64,000 nt of DNA from JBICIG01 sp043101605 (GTDB lineage: Bacteria > Planctomycetota > Phycisphaerae > Phycisphaerales > UBA1924): assembly GCA_043101605.1 (NCBI GenBank), contig JBICIG010000017.1, positions 7,151 through 71,150 on the forward strand, read 5' to 3'. The position numbers and the translations under genes are program-made. The notes under the pieces are model-generated. The model was not told the DNA's origin. It ran no database searches and saw only the letters and a list, made by a program, of their open reading frames with translations. Positions 26,820 through 38,315 of the stretch are shown piece after piece; position 1 is the stretch's first letter, and each line of letters opens with the position of its first letter.

Positions 26820-27794
26820 ATGCGGGGAATCGGATGGTCGGCTCGGGGGCTGGTCGGGCTGGTGGGTGTACTGGTGGGCGTGATGTTGCTCTCGGCGTGC
26901 GGCTCAGAGCGGGGTGAGGATCGGGGCGGGGCGATCGAGCGGGTGGTCGTGACGATCGAGCCGCTGCGCGGCCTGATCGAGCCGCTGCTGGGCGAGGGGG
27001 CGGAGGTGACGGTGCTGATGCCTCCGGGTCGGGACGCGCACGGGTGGAGCCCGACGCCGAGCGACCTGGCGGCGATCGGGAAGGCGGATGTGGTGGTGCT
27101 GGTGGGCCTCGGGCTCGAGCCGGGCGTGGAATCGTTTCTGGCGCGGCACGCGGGCGAAGGGCGGCTGGTGCTGTCATTCGGCGACCTGGTGGGCGTCGGC
27201 GGGCACGACCATGACCACGATCATGCGCACGATCACGACCATTCGCACGATCACGATCATGCCCACGGCACGGATCCGCATGTGTGGCTCGACCCGGTGC
27301 TGTGCGCGCGGTTCGTGCAGCGGGCGGGCGAGGAACTCGCGTCGCGCGTCGAGGCGGGTGGGGGCGAGGGGTCGGCGGTCCGGGCAACGGGGATCCTGAA
27401 CCGGACGAGCGAGGTCATCGGTCGGCTCGAGGCGTTCGACGAGCGCTGCCGGTCGGAGCTGGGGCCGTTTCGGGGGAGGAAGATCGTGACGCACCACGCG
27501 TCGTTCGGGTGGTTCGCCGAGCGGTACGGGCTGGAGGTGGCCGAGGTGATCCGCCCGATCGAGTCGGCCGAGCCGACGCCGGGGCAGATCGAGCGGGTGG
27601 TGCGGGCGTTGGGCGGGGATGGCGGCGGGGTGATCTTCGCCGAGCCGCAGTGGTCGGGCGGGGAGGTGCGTGCGATCGCCGAGGCGGCGGGGGCGAAGGT
27701 GGAGACGCTCGACCCGCTCGGGAACGGCGACTGGTTCGCGATGATGGAGGGGAACCTTGCGGCGCTGGTGCGCGGGCTCGGGGGGGACGGATGA
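26820..27794 (+). CDS. znuA: Metal ABC transporter substrate-binding lipoprotein (ZnuA-like, His-rich)
   Basis: Captures zinc (or a similar divalent metal) for the ABC permease encoded downstream. The 324-residue protein has a lipoprotein signal ending LLSAC (Cys27) and cluster A-I ligands at the expected places: His74 in GRDAHGWSP, His154 in DPHVWLDP, a His in THHASFGWF and a C-terminal acidic ligand region. A His/Asp loop (about 129-149, HDHDH repeats) between the first two ligands is the mark of zinc-type ZnuA rather than Mn-type PsaA proteins. The start follows GAAGGAGAG. It overlaps znuC by 4 bases. Confidence 0.92.
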   Translation: MRGIGWSARGLVGLVGVLVGVMLLSACGSERGEDRGGAIERVVVTIEPLRGLIEPLLGEGAEVTVLMPPGRDAHGWSPTPSDLAAIGKADVVVLVGLGLEPGVESFLARHAGEGRLVLSFGDLVGVGGHDHDHDHAHDHDHSHDHDHAHGTDPHVWLDPVLCARFVQRAGEELASRVEAGGGEGSAVRATGILNRTSEVIGRLEAFDERCRSELGPFRGRKIVTHHASFGWFAERYGLEVAEVIRPIESAEPTPGQIERVVRALGGDGGGVIFAEPQWSGGEVRAIAEAAGAKVETLDPLGNGDWFAMMEGNLAALVRGLGGDG

Positions 27795-28672
27795 GCGCGC
27801 GCGGGGCGACTTCGGAGCCGGCGATTGTGATCGAAGGCGTGTCTTTCCGGTATCCGGGCGCGGAGTCGCTGGCGGTCGAGAAGATCGACCTGATGGTGGC
27901 GCGCGGGGAGCGGCTGGGGGTGCTCGGGCCGAACGGCGGGGGGAAGTCGACGCTGCTGGGGTTGATGCTGGGGCAGTTCACGCCGACCGAGGGGCGGGTG
28001 CGGGTGCTGGGGGGCGAGCCGCGGGAGGCGTCGCGGCGCGGACGGATCGCGTGGGTGGCGCAGCGGTCGAACCTGGAGTTGGCGTTCCCGGTGTGTGCGC
28101 GGGAGGTGGTGGGGATGCCGCTGCGGATCGCGCGGAAGCCCTGGCAGCGGCTGGCGGCGGACCAGCGCGAGCGAGTGGAGCGGGCGATGGACCTGGTCGA
28201 TGCGCTCGGGTATGCGAACAAGCCGGTGGGTTCGCTCAGCGGGGGGCAGTTGCAGCGGGTGCTGATCGCGCGGGCGGTGGTGGTCGAGCCCGAGGTGCTG
28301 CTGCTCGATGAGCCGATGACGGGGGTGGATGTGTCCGGACAGCGGCGGTTTGGGGAGTTGATCGCGCGCTTGCACGGGGAACTCGGGCTGACGATCGTGA
28401 CGGTGAGCCACGACCTGCGGGCGATCGCGGCGGGGTCGGACCGGGTGGCGTGTCTGAATCGGACGCTGCACAGCCACGGCGCGCCCGAGGGGCTGACGCC
28501 GCAGGTTTTGGCCGAGGTGTTCGAGCACGATGTGGCCGGGGTGTTCGGGGAGGTGCATGTGCAGGCGCACCTGGCCGAGGAGTGTGCCGATCCGAGTCAT
28601 CGGGGCCACGGGGCGGGGCCTTCGCACGGGTGCTGCGGCGGGGAAGGGGACGCGGCGCATGCGCACGATTGA
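27791..28672 (+). CDS. znuC: Metal ABC transporter ATPase (ZnuC-like) with His/Cys-rich tail
   Basis: Energises the metal importer. The 293 residues include Walker A GPNGGGKST, Q-loop region WVAQRSNLE, signature LSGGQLQRVLIARA, Walker B VLLLDEPMTGVD and the switch VSHDLRAIA. The last 40 residues go beyond the ATPase fold and are His/Cys-rich (EECADPSHRGHGAG, then HGCCGGEGD, then HAHD), suggesting a cytoplasmic metal-sensing or buffering tail. Translational coupling to znuA (ATGA) and a 14-base overlap with the permease gene place all three in one operon. Confidence 0.92.
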   Translation: MSARGATSEPAIVIEGVSFRYPGAESLAVEKIDLMVARGERLGVLGPNGGGKSTLLGLMLGQFTPTEGRVRVLGGEPREASRRGRIAWVAQRSNLELAFPVCAREVVGMPLRIARKPWQRLAADQRERVERAMDLVDALGYANKPVGSLSGGQLQRVLIARAVVVEPEVLLLDEPMTGVDVSGQRRFGELIARLHGELGLTIVTVSHDLRAIAAGSDRVACLNRTLHSHGAPEGLTPQVLAEVFEHDVAGVFGEVHVQAHLAEECADPSHRGHGAGPSHGCCGGEGDAAHAHD

Positions 28673-29615
28673 GTACCTGAGCGACCCGGTGCTGCGTGGG
28701 ATCTACGCGCCGAGTGTCGTGGCGGGGGTGGCGCTGGCGTTGGTGTGCTCGACGCTGAGCGTGCTGGTGGTGCTCAAGCGGCTGGCGTTCATCGGGCAGG
28801 GCGTGAGCCACGCGGCGTTCGGGGGGATCGGGGTCGCGTTCCTGCTGGGCGTGACGGGCGTGGCGGCGGCGGGCGCGGGAGCCGGTGCGGCGGCGCTGCA
28901 GGAACTGGGGCTGCTGGCGATCGTGTCGGTCTTCAGCATCGCCGCGGCGCTGGCGATGGCGCGGCTGAGCCGGGATGGTCGGGCGGGGGCATCGGCGGAC
29001 ACGGCGATCGGGATCGTGCTGGTTGCGTGCATGGCGATCGGGTTCATCCTGCTGCAGATCGATCAGCAGCGCGTGTCGGCGGCGGCGGGCCGGGGGGAGG
29101 CGGTGTCGGCGCGGCCGGCGATCGACGCGGTGCTGTTCGGGAGCCTCGGGGGGATCGGGTGGATCGACGCGGCGATCGCGTGGGGGGCGGCGGCGGGGGC
29201 GCTGGGTGTTTTGTGGTGGGTGCGGCGGCCGATGTTGCTGTGGTCGTTCGACGAGCGCGGGGCGGGAGTGTTCGGGGTCGCGGGCGGGCGGATGCGGACG
29301 ATCCTGATGGTGCTGCTGGCGGTGGCGGTGGTGGTGACGATGCGCCTGGCGGGGGTGATCCTGGCGACGGCGATGCTGGTGCTGCCCGGGGCGATCGCGC
29401 TGCGGGTGAGCGGGCGCTTGTGGGGCGTGGTGGCGCTGAGCGGGTTGGCGGCGCTGGTGGGGGTGCTCGGTGGGCTGGTGGTGAGTTTCGAGTTTGATCT
29501 GCAGCCGGGCCCGAGCGTGGTGGGGGTTCTGATCGGAATCTATGCGCTGGCGCGGGCGGCGGGATCGGCGGGGCTGGTCGGGGGTGCTATCGTGCGCGGC
29601 GGGGCGCGGGGGTAG
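28659..29615 (+). CDS. znuB: Metal ABC transporter permease (ZnuB-like)
   Basis: Membrane channel of the importer, family ABC-3. The 318-residue protein has about eight to nine helices, with the typical LKRLAFIGQGVSHAAFGGIG loop near the N-terminus, SADTAIGIVLVACMAIGFIL, and VMLLAVAVVVTMRLAGVIL-like conserved segments near the C-terminal third (ATAMLVLPGAIAL). ATG 28659 overlaps znuC by 14 bases; a longer frame upstream would duplicate the tail of znuC. It ends with TAG. Confidence 0.9.
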   Translation: MRTIEYLSDPVLRGIYAPSVVAGVALALVCSTLSVLVVLKRLAFIGQGVSHAAFGGIGVAFLLGVTGVAAAGAGAGAAALQELGLLAIVSVFSIAAALAMARLSRDGRAGASADTAIGIVLVACMAIGFILLQIDQQRVSAAAGRGEAVSARPAIDAVLFGSLGGIGWIDAAIAWGAAAGALGVLWWVRRPMLLWSFDERGAGVFGVAGGRMRTILMVLLAVAVVVTMRLAGVILATAMLVLPGAIALRVSGRLWGVVALSGLAALVGVLGGLVVSFEFDLQPGPSVVGVLIGIYALARAAGSAGLVGGAIVRGGARG

Positions 29616-29650
29616 CCGGCGCCCGGAGTGTGAACGCGGGGAGGTGCGTG

Positions 29651-29836
29651 GTGAAGGCGGAAGTGATGCTGGCGGAGTTGAACCGGTTGCGGAAGGACCT
29701 CGACGAGGATCCGACCGACATCGAGTGGCTGACGCTGCACCACGCGTTCTGCTTTATCTCGTACCAGATGGGCGCGTTCCAGGCGTACCTCGAGGAGCAG
29801 ACCGAGAAGGGCGCGTTCGAGGATTTCGAGGGCTGA
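29651..29836 (+). CDS. Small unrecognised acidic protein
   Basis: A 61-residue soluble protein without a family I recognise. It is rich in acidic and aromatic residues (LDEDPTDIEWLTLHHAFCF, ISYQMGAFQAYLEEQ) and predicted mostly helical. GTG 29651 lies 7 bases after GGGGAGG; other GTGs at 29630 and 29648 are possible. It follows znuB by 35 bases and may be co-transcribed, but nothing links it to metal uptake. Confidence 0.65.
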   Translation: MKAEVMLAELNRLRKDLDEDPTDIEWLTLHHAFCFISYQMGAFQAYLEEQTEKGAFEDFEG

Positions 29837-29923
29837 GATCCGGCCTGCAAGGGGCCGGAGTTTGGCGCGGCGCGCGATGGAGCCGCCGCGGATCGGTCGG
29901 TGTGTGAACAGGGACGATCACGC

Positions 29924-30994
29924 GTGACCACACAATCGCTGTCGGGATGGGCGTTGGGAGCGGCGCCCGATTTTGCGCTCACTCGGGAGATCACCATCGA
30001 GCGGATCCGCGCGGCGGCGGTGACGCTCGAGGGGATCGCGAGACGGACGCCGGTGATGCGCTGCGGGGCGATCGACGAGCTCGTCGGCGCGCGGGTGCAC
30101 TTCAAGTGCGAGAACTTCCAGCGGATCGGGGCGTTCAAGTTCCGCGGGGGGTACAACGCGCTGGCGCGGCTGAACGACGCCGAGCGTGCGCGCGGCGTGC
30201 TGACCTACTCGTCGGGGAACCACGCGCAGGCGGTGGCGCTGGCGTCGTCGATCCTGGGCGTCAAGGCGGTGATCGTGATGCCCGAGAACGCGCCGCGGAT
30301 CAAGCTGACCGCGACGCGCGCGCACCTGGAGCGTGGCGGGGTGGCGGGCTCGCGCGTGGAGTTCTATGGGCTCGAGGGGCCGACGCGTGAGGAGATCGGC
30401 GGGGCGATCGCGGCCGATGAGGGCCTGACGATCGTGCCGCCGTACGACCACCCCGAGGTGATCTGCGGGCAGGGCACGACGGGGCTGGAGCTGTTCGAGG
30501 AGATGGAACGGGACGGGGTGTCGCTGGGGGCGCTGTTCGTGTGCTGCGGGGGCGGGGGCTTGCTAAGCGGGTGCGCGACGGTGGCGCGGGCGATGGCGCC
30601 GGGCTGCCGGGTGATCGGCGTGGAGCCCGAGGCGGGCGACGACGCGACGCGGAGCTTCGCCGAGCGCCGGCTGTGCACGGTGCGGAACCCGGACACGATT
30701 GCCGATGGCGCGCGCACGCCGTACCTGGGGCGGTACACGCTGCCGGTGATCCTCGAGCGTGTGGACGCGATGCGGACGGTGAGCGATGCGGAGTTGGCGC
30801 GGGCGATGAAGCTGGTGCTCGAGCGGATGAAGATGGTCGTGGAGCCGACGGGCGTGCTGGGGCTGGCGGCGTTGCTGCGCGAGGCGCGGGAGTCTCCCGA
30901 GTCGGTGCGCGGGAAGGACATCGGCGTGGTGATCTCGGGCGGGAATGTCGATGTCGGGCGCATCAGCGAACTGCTGGCGATCGGGGAATCGTGA
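29924..30994 (+). CDS. PLP-dependent threonine/serine dehydratase-type enzyme
   Basis: Fold-type II PLP enzyme related to biosynthetic and catabolic threonine dehydratase and serine racemase. The PLP lysine is in IGAFKFRGGYNAL. The substrate loop is YSSGNHAQA, the phosphate-binding Gly-rich loop CGGGGLLSG, and the C-terminal cofactor ring contact VISGGN. It is 356 residues long with no regulatory ACT domain, so it is more like catabolic TdcB or serine racemase than feedback-controlled IlvA. The start is uncertain: GTG 29900 and 29924 are both in frame. Its stop overlaps the tag start by 4 bases. Confidence 0.9.
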   Translation: MTTQSLSGWALGAAPDFALTREITIERIRAAAVTLEGIARRTPVMRCGAIDELVGARVHFKCENFQRIGAFKFRGGYNALARLNDAERARGVLTYSSGNHAQAVALASSILGVKAVIVMPENAPRIKLTATRAHLERGGVAGSRVEFYGLEGPTREEIGGAIAADEGLTIVPPYDHPEVICGQGTTGLELFEEMERDGVSLGALFVCCGGGGLLSGCATVARAMAPGCRVIGVEPEAGDDATRSFAERRLCTVRNPDTIADGARTPYLGRYTLPVILERVDAMRTVSDAELARAMKLVLERMKMVVEPTGVLGLAALLREARESPESVRGKDIGVVISGGNVDVGRISELLAIGES

Positions 30995-31599
30995 GCGGCG
31001 CGCGCACGAAGGCCGCGGGTCTCGCGCGGTGCGGGTGGTGCGGCGATGATCCGGTGTATGTCGCGTACCACGACGAGGAGTGGGGAGTGCCTGTGCGCGA
31101 CGAGCAGCGGCTGTTCGAGATGCTGTGCCTGGAGGGGGCGCAGGCGGGGCTGAGCTGGATCACGGTGCTCAGGAAGCGCGCGCGGTACCGCGAGGTGTTC
31201 GGCGGGTTCGACCCCGAGTGGATCGTGCGGCATGTGCCGGGGCGGGTGGAGGAACTGCTGGGCGATCCGGGGATCATCCGCAACCGGCTGAAGGTCGAGT
31301 CGGTGGTCAAGAACGCGCAGGCGTGGCTGGCGATGCGGGAGCGCGGGGAGAGCCCCGGGGAGCACCTGTGGTCGTTCGTGGGGGGCGAGCCGGTGGTGAA
31401 CCGGTTCCGGTCGCTGGCGGAGGTGCCGGCGAAGACGGCGGCGTCGGACGCGATGAGCAAGGATCTCAAGAAGCGGGGGTTCGGGTTCGTCGGATCGACG
31501 ATCTGCTACGCGTTCATGCAGGCATGCGGGCTGGTGAACGACCATGTGGTCGGGTGCTGGCGGCATCCGGAGGCGGCTCGGCGGGCCCGATCGCGATAG
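30991..31599 (+). CDS. tag: DNA-3-methyladenine glycosylase I (Tag)
   Basis: Base-excision repair enzyme specific for 3-methyladenine. The 202 residues contain the zinc-snap ligands of the family: N-terminal Cys in ARCGWCGDDPVYVAYHDEEW with the nearby His, and C-terminal NDHVVGCWRH. The pocket motif EGAQAGLSWITVL is also present. Together with mpg at 13326 the window encodes two different alkyl-adenine glycosylases. It starts at GTG overlapping the upstream stop (GTGA) and ends with TAG. Confidence 0.95.
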   Translation: MSGARTKAAGLARCGWCGDDPVYVAYHDEEWGVPVRDEQRLFEMLCLEGAQAGLSWITVLRKRARYREVFGGFDPEWIVRHVPGRVEELLGDPGIIRNRLKVESVVKNAQAWLAMRERGESPGEHLWSFVGGEPVVNRFRSLAEVPAKTAASDAMSKDLKKRGFGFVGSTICYAFMQACGLVNDHVVGCWRHPEAARRARSR

Positions 31600-31636
31600 G
31601 ATGGGCGGTTGACCCGTTTCACGCGAGGAGGACGGC

Positions 31637-32338
31637 ATGGGCGCCGAATCAGCCGAGACGATCAAGCAGACCTGGTCGGCGCACCTGCGGGATGAGTTGG
31701 GCTTCTGGAGCGATTGGTTCCGGACCAAGGGCAAGCAGTGGCCGCAGCTCTACAAGGATCGGCTGGACCCGGACCTGCCGCTGCAGGCGCGGTTCATCCG
31801 GTGCCTCGCGGTGCCGGCGGGTGGGACCGCTCGGATCCTGGATGTGGGGGCGGGCCCGCTGACGCTGATCGGGAAGAAGTGGGAGGGTCGGCGGGTGGAG
31901 CTGGTGCCGACCGATGCGCTGGCCGACGGATACGACCGGCTGATGGCCGAGTTCGGCGTCGAGCCGCCGGTGCGGACGATCGCGTGCGAGGCGGAGAAGC
32001 TGGAGGAGAAGTTTGGCGAGGGATCGTTCGATCTTTCGCACGCGCAGAACAGCCTCGACCACTGCTACGACCCGATGCTGGCGATCCGGCAGATGATCGC
32101 GGTGACCAAGCCGGGCGGGTTCGTGCTTTTGAATCACAACCTGGATGAAGCCGAGCAGCAGGAGTACGGCGGGCTGCACCAGTGGAACTTTGCGATCCGG
32201 GATGGCCGGGCGGTGATCTGGAACCGCGAGGGCAGCCGGGATATCGCGGAGGAACTGGGGGCGGGGGTGGAAGTCGAGAGCGAACTCCGCGGCGAGGGGA
32301 ACTGGGTTTCGGTGACGATCCGCCGGCTCGGCTCGTGA
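31637..32338 (+). CDS. SAM-dependent methyltransferase, substrate unknown
   Basis: A 233-residue class I methyltransferase: SAM-binding ARILDVGAGPLTLIG, acidic LVPTDALADGY after strand 2, and FDLSHAQNSLDHCYDPMLA in the motif IV region, followed by VTKPGGFVLLNHN. The N-terminal 45 residues are charged and helical (WSAHLRDELGFWSDWFRTKG), a common front in methyltransferases from sugar or antibiotic modification clusters. There is no such cluster here, so the substrate is open. It has its own AGGAGG site and a strong terminator 70 bases downstream. Confidence 0.88.
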   Translation: MGAESAETIKQTWSAHLRDELGFWSDWFRTKGKQWPQLYKDRLDPDLPLQARFIRCLAVPAGGTARILDVGAGPLTLIGKKWEGRRVELVPTDALADGYDRLMAEFGVEPPVRTIACEAEKLEEKFGEGSFDLSHAQNSLDHCYDPMLAIRQMIAVTKPGGFVLLNHNLDEAEQQEYGGLHQWNFAIRDGRAVIWNREGSRDIAEELGAGVEVESELRGEGNWVSVTIRRLGS

Positions 32339-32408
32339 GGGGCGCGGGGGGTTGAGCGACCGAGCCGGGTGACGGCGACGGCTCCGCGGATTGAGAACGC
32401 GCAGAAAG

Positions 32409-32448
32409 AAAAACGCCCCGCTCTGGATTGAGCGGGGCGTTGTTGTTT
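32409..32448. terminator. Bidirectional intrinsic terminator
   Basis: A perfect stem ACGCCCCGCTC (32413-32423) with GAGCGGGGCGT (32430-32440) and a 6-base loop. An A-run precedes it and TGTTGTTT follows, so it can end both the plus-strand methyltransferase transcript and the minus-strand hppA transcript, whose stop is at 32478. Confidence 0.85.
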
Positions 32449-32477
32449 GAAGAGGCTGTCGTATCAGCTCAGGCCGA

Positions 32478-35315
<2,838 letters not shown>

Positions 35316-35786
35316 CGTTTTCCTCTCAGATTTGGATGCCACCCCCCGCGATTGGGCGTCACCGATCGCCCGGAGCGGGTTGGATAAGGTTCTCTGCGTC
35401 CCGTGAAGGGTCGAAGCATAGCACTCGCAAACTTGGGCTTCGACGCGCCGGGGCGTCGTTCTGTGGGAACTTCGGCCCGTTGGGCGGGCCGGTCGCAGAA
35501 GTGGGCGTCGAAGCGTCCGGGGGACCCGGTTCAGGCGGGCCCGGCGAATTGGGCCCGGCGAGATGGGGGCGGATTGGAAACGGCCCCCGCGGGGGGCCGG
35601 AATCGAACCGAGCCCGCGATGGCGGGACTCGAATCAAAGCGAGCCCGCGACAGCGGGACTCGAATCAAAGCGAGCCCGCGACAGCGGGACTCGAATCAAA
35701 GCGAGCCCGCGACAGCGGGACTCGAATCAAAGCGAGCCCGCGACAGCGGGCTCGGGGGGGGGTCTTCTTCGGTTGGAAGAGCCTGA
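35316..35786. other. Intergenic region between rpsU and hppA (both minus strand)
   Basis: A 471-base gap. The left part (35316-35600) is the upstream region of hppA, without clear promoter hexamers. The right part holds the 31-base tandem array behind rpsU. Short ORFs across the array translate the repeat in all three frames (31 is not a multiple of 3), showing that the array is not coding. Confidence 0.65.
35598..35757. repeat. 31-base tandem repeat array with hairpins behind rpsU
   Basis: Four identical 31-base copies run from 35623 to 35746 (35623, 35654, 35685, 35716), preceded by a diverged copy from about 35598. Each copy contains the inverted pair GAGCCCGC...GCGGG(A)CTC around GACA. 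The last copy forms a perfect 8-base stem (35734-35741 with 35746-35753). Read on the minus strand, each hairpin is followed by GCTTTGATT, a weakly T-rich tail, immediately after the rpsU stop. Confidence 0.9.
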
Positions 35787-35975
35787 TCAGCGGGCGGTCT
35801 TGACGCGGCGGTTCTCGCTCTTGCGGGCGGCTCGGCGGGCGCGTTCGGAGGGCTTCTCGTAGTACTCCTTGCGCTTGATGTCTTTGGTGAGCCCTTCCTT
35901 CTCGCAGAGCTTCTTGAAGCGGCGCATCATCTGCTCGACGCTCTCGCCGCCGCGGGCCTTGATCCGGATCGCCAT
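35787..35975 (-). CDS. rpsU: Small ribosomal subunit protein bS21
   Basis: A 62-residue basic protein with the S21 signature: SVEQMMRRFKKLCEKEGL, DIKRKEYYEKPSERARR, then a basic tail. It binds the 30S platform near the anti-Shine-Dalgarno end of 16S rRNA. ATG 35975 (MAIRIKARGG) follows GGAGG at 5-6 bases; the extra 4 codons of the longer frame would swallow that site. A hairpin repeat array lies directly downstream. Confidence 0.95.
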   Translation of the reverse strand: MAIRIKARGGESVEQMMRRFKKLCEKEGLTKDIKRKEYYEKPSERARRAARKSENRRVKTAR

Positions 35976-36257
35976 GCCGACCTCCATCGCTCGGGGCGCG
36001 GGGGAATCCCGCGGCCTCCGGGGGCGGAAGTAAAGACGGGAAGCGGGGGGGAATCAAGGGGGAGAGCGGGGCGATGAGGGAATGGGCAATAGGGAACAGG
36101 CAATGGGGGGGCCCCCTCCGCCTCGCTGGCGGTCGGCACCTCCCCCGCCGGGCGGAGGAGAATCGGATTCTGGCCAGCGGTCCATCTGGCCATTCCACCA
36201 TCCGACCCCTCGTCACGACTCCCCATCTCCCCATCGCCTCCCCCGTACCCTCTTCCC

Positions 36258-36998
36258 GTGCTGATCGTGGATGTCTTCAATGTGCTGCATCAGACGGGCG
36301 TTCTGCCGCCGGAGTTGGCGGGGATGGAGCTTGTCGACCTGGCGTGGGCGCTCGAGCGGAGCCGGTACGCGGGTCGGGCGGCGGTGCTGGTCTGCGACGG
36401 GGTGCGCCCCGGGGTGGGGCACACCGGGCCGAGTCAGACGCGGATCGGAGAGGCCCGGGTGCTCTACGCCGGGGCGGGGCGGGACGCGGACACCGAGATC
36501 GAGAAACTGATCGATTCGAGCAGCTTTCCGGGGCGGCTGCTGGTGGTGTCGAGCGACAAGCGGATTGCGCGGGCGGCGAGGCGTCGGAAGGCGCCCTGGA
36601 TGAAGAGCGATCGGTTTCTCGGACAACTCGCCGAGGACTTTGATCGGCGCGAGCGGGAGCCGCTGCCCAAGTGGGTGCACGAGATCCCGCTGAGCCCGGG
36701 TGCCGTGGATGAATGGCTCGAGACCTTCGGGCTCGATCGCGGGGCGGCGGCGGAGGAACTCGTGGAGCAGGACGAACGCGAGCGGGCGGCGAGGCTGGAG
36801 GCGGCGCGGGAAGAGCGGGAGAAGATCCGGGCGCGCGTGCGGGGTGCGGCCGGGAAGCGGCGAGAGGCAAAGAAGAACGACCCCGCGCCGGAGAGCCGGG
36901 GCGGGGTCGATGGTGAGCTGCGGGAGTTGATGGATCAGTTCGGCGAGGGGATCGACCCGGACGAGTTGGATATGGGCCGGTGGCTGGGCGGTGCGTGA
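36258..36998 (+). CDS. YacP-like NYN/PIN-domain nuclease
   Basis: Predicted ribonuclease of the NYN family (YacP/Rae1). The 246-residue protein starts LIVDVFNVLHQTGVLP with the metal-binding Asp, and continues with AAVLVCDGVRPG, the acidic AGRDADTEIEKLID and LVVSSDKRIARAARRR, giving the PIN-fold acidic residues. The C-terminal 100 residues are a charged helical extension (QDERERAARLEAAREEREK) absent from the short YacP of Bacillus. GTG 36258 is the only sensible start. It is divergent from rpsU. Confidence 0.85.
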   Translation: MLIVDVFNVLHQTGVLPPELAGMELVDLAWALERSRYAGRAAVLVCDGVRPGVGHTGPSQTRIGEARVLYAGAGRDADTEIEKLIDSSSFPGRLLVVSSDKRIARAARRRKAPWMKSDRFLGQLAEDFDRREREPLPKWVHEIPLSPGAVDEWLETFGLDRGAAAEELVEQDERERAARLEAAREEREKIRARVRGAAGKRREAKKNDPAPESRGGVDGELRELMDQFGEGIDPDELDMGRWLGGA

Positions 36999-37016
36999 TG
37001 CCTCGGAGGCTCCGGC

Positions 37017-38147
37017 TCAGCGCTTGTCGATCGGGATGTACGGCGCGTCGTGGGGGCCGACATACTTGGCCTTGGGGCGGAAGAGGCGGTTGTCGGAGAG
37101 CTGCTCGATGACATGACCGCTCCAGCCGCCGAGGCGGCTGAGGGCGAACATCGGGGTGAACAGGTCGAGCTGCAGGCCGATGCAGTGGTAGGTGGTGGCG
37201 CTGTAGAAGTCGACATTGGGGTAGATGCCCTTGGCGGCGAGCTCGCGCTCCATGATCTGCTCGATCCTGTGGCTCTTGGCGTAGAGGTCGCTGTTGCCGG
37301 TGTCCTTGGCGAGCTGCTCGGCGAGGCTCTGGAGATCGGTGGCGCGGGGGTCCTTGGCCTTGTAGACCCGGTGCCCGAAGCCCATGATCTTTTCCTTGCG
37401 CTCGATCTTGCCCATGATGTAGGGCTCGACATCGTCGAGGGACTTGATCTCGTTGAGCATGTGCATGACGCCCTCGTTGGCGCCGCCGTGAAGCGGGCCG
37501 CGGAGCGAGCCGATGGCGCCGGTGAGGGCGGAGTAGACATCGGAGAGGGTGGAGATGATGACGCGGGCGGCGAAGGTGGAGTTGTTGAGCCCGTGGTCGG
37601 CGTGGAGGATCATGCAGATGTCGAAGGCGCGGGCCATGGTGTCGGTGGGCTTCTCGGCGTTGAGCATGTAGAGGAAGTTCTCGGCGAAGCTGAGCGAGGT
37701 GTCGGGGGCGACGATGTCCTTGCCCTTGCGGTAGCGGTCGAAGGCGGCGACGAGGGTGGGGGCGTGCCCGAGGATGTTCAGGGCCTTGCCGCGGGCCGAC
37801 TCGACATCGTTGGCGTTGGGCTCGGCGTCGTGGAGGGAGAGGGCCGAGACCATGGTGCGGAGCACATGCATGGGCTGGGCGTCGCGGGGGAGCCGGGTGA
37901 TGCGGTCGAGCATGCCCGAAGGGAGCTCGTAGCGGAGGCGGAGCTGATGGGTGAAGTCGTCGAGCTCGGCCTGGGTGGGGAGGCGCTTGTTCCAGAGGAG
38001 GAAGACGGTCTCCTCGAAGGTGGAGTTGGCCGAGAGCTCCCCGATGGGGATGCCGACATACTCCAGGACGCCCTTCTGTCCGTCGATGAAGGACATCTCG
38101 GTTTCGGCGGCGATGACACCCTCAAGACCCTTGGCGAAGTCGCTCAT
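37017..38147 (-). CDS. gltA: Citrate synthase
   Basis: Condenses oxaloacetate with acetyl-CoA at the entry to the TCA cycle. At 376 residues it belongs to the short, dimeric class rather than the NADH-regulated hexamers. Catalytic residues are in ADHGLNNSTFAARV (first His), GPLHGGANEGVM (second His) and the C-terminal Asp in KGIYPNVDFYSATTYHCIGL, with GFGHRVYK as the citrate/CoA-binding block. A 2-methylcitrate synthase cannot be excluded by motif alone, but no prp genes are nearby. It is divergent from the rhomboid gene with a 168-base gap. Confidence 0.93.
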   Translation of the reverse strand: MSDFAKGLEGVIAAETEMSFIDGQKGVLEYVGIPIGELSANSTFEETVFLLWNKRLPTQAELDDFTHQLRLRYELPSGMLDRITRLPRDAQPMHVLRTMVSALSLHDAEPNANDVESARGKALNILGHAPTLVAAFDRYRKGKDIVAPDTSLSFAENFLYMLNAEKPTDTMARAFDICMILHADHGLNNSTFAARVIISTLSDVYSALTGAIGSLRGPLHGGANEGVMHMLNEIKSLDDVEPYIMGKIERKEKIMGFGHRVYKAKDPRATDLQSLAEQLAKDTGNSDLYAKSHRIEQIMERELAAKGIYPNVDFYSATTYHCIGLQLDLFTPMFALSRLGGWSGHVIEQLSDNRLFRPKAKYVGPHDAPYIPIDKR

Positions 38148-38315
38148 GGCGGCTGATGCTCCGGTTTGGCTGCGATGCGAGACGAGTGGGGGTTCGACGG
38201 GGCGGGCGGATCCGGATTCGCCGGGTCGCTCCCTCCGACGGGCCCACTATAGGGGTCGGGCCGGCCGGATTCCCGCGCGGGCGGGGAGGGGAGCGGGCGG
38301 GGCGTACCATGGCCC

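Noticed and set aside
35598..35757. CRISPR array
   Set aside because: Copies follow each other directly every 31 bases with no unique spacers; it is a simple tandem repeat, and no cas gene is nearby.
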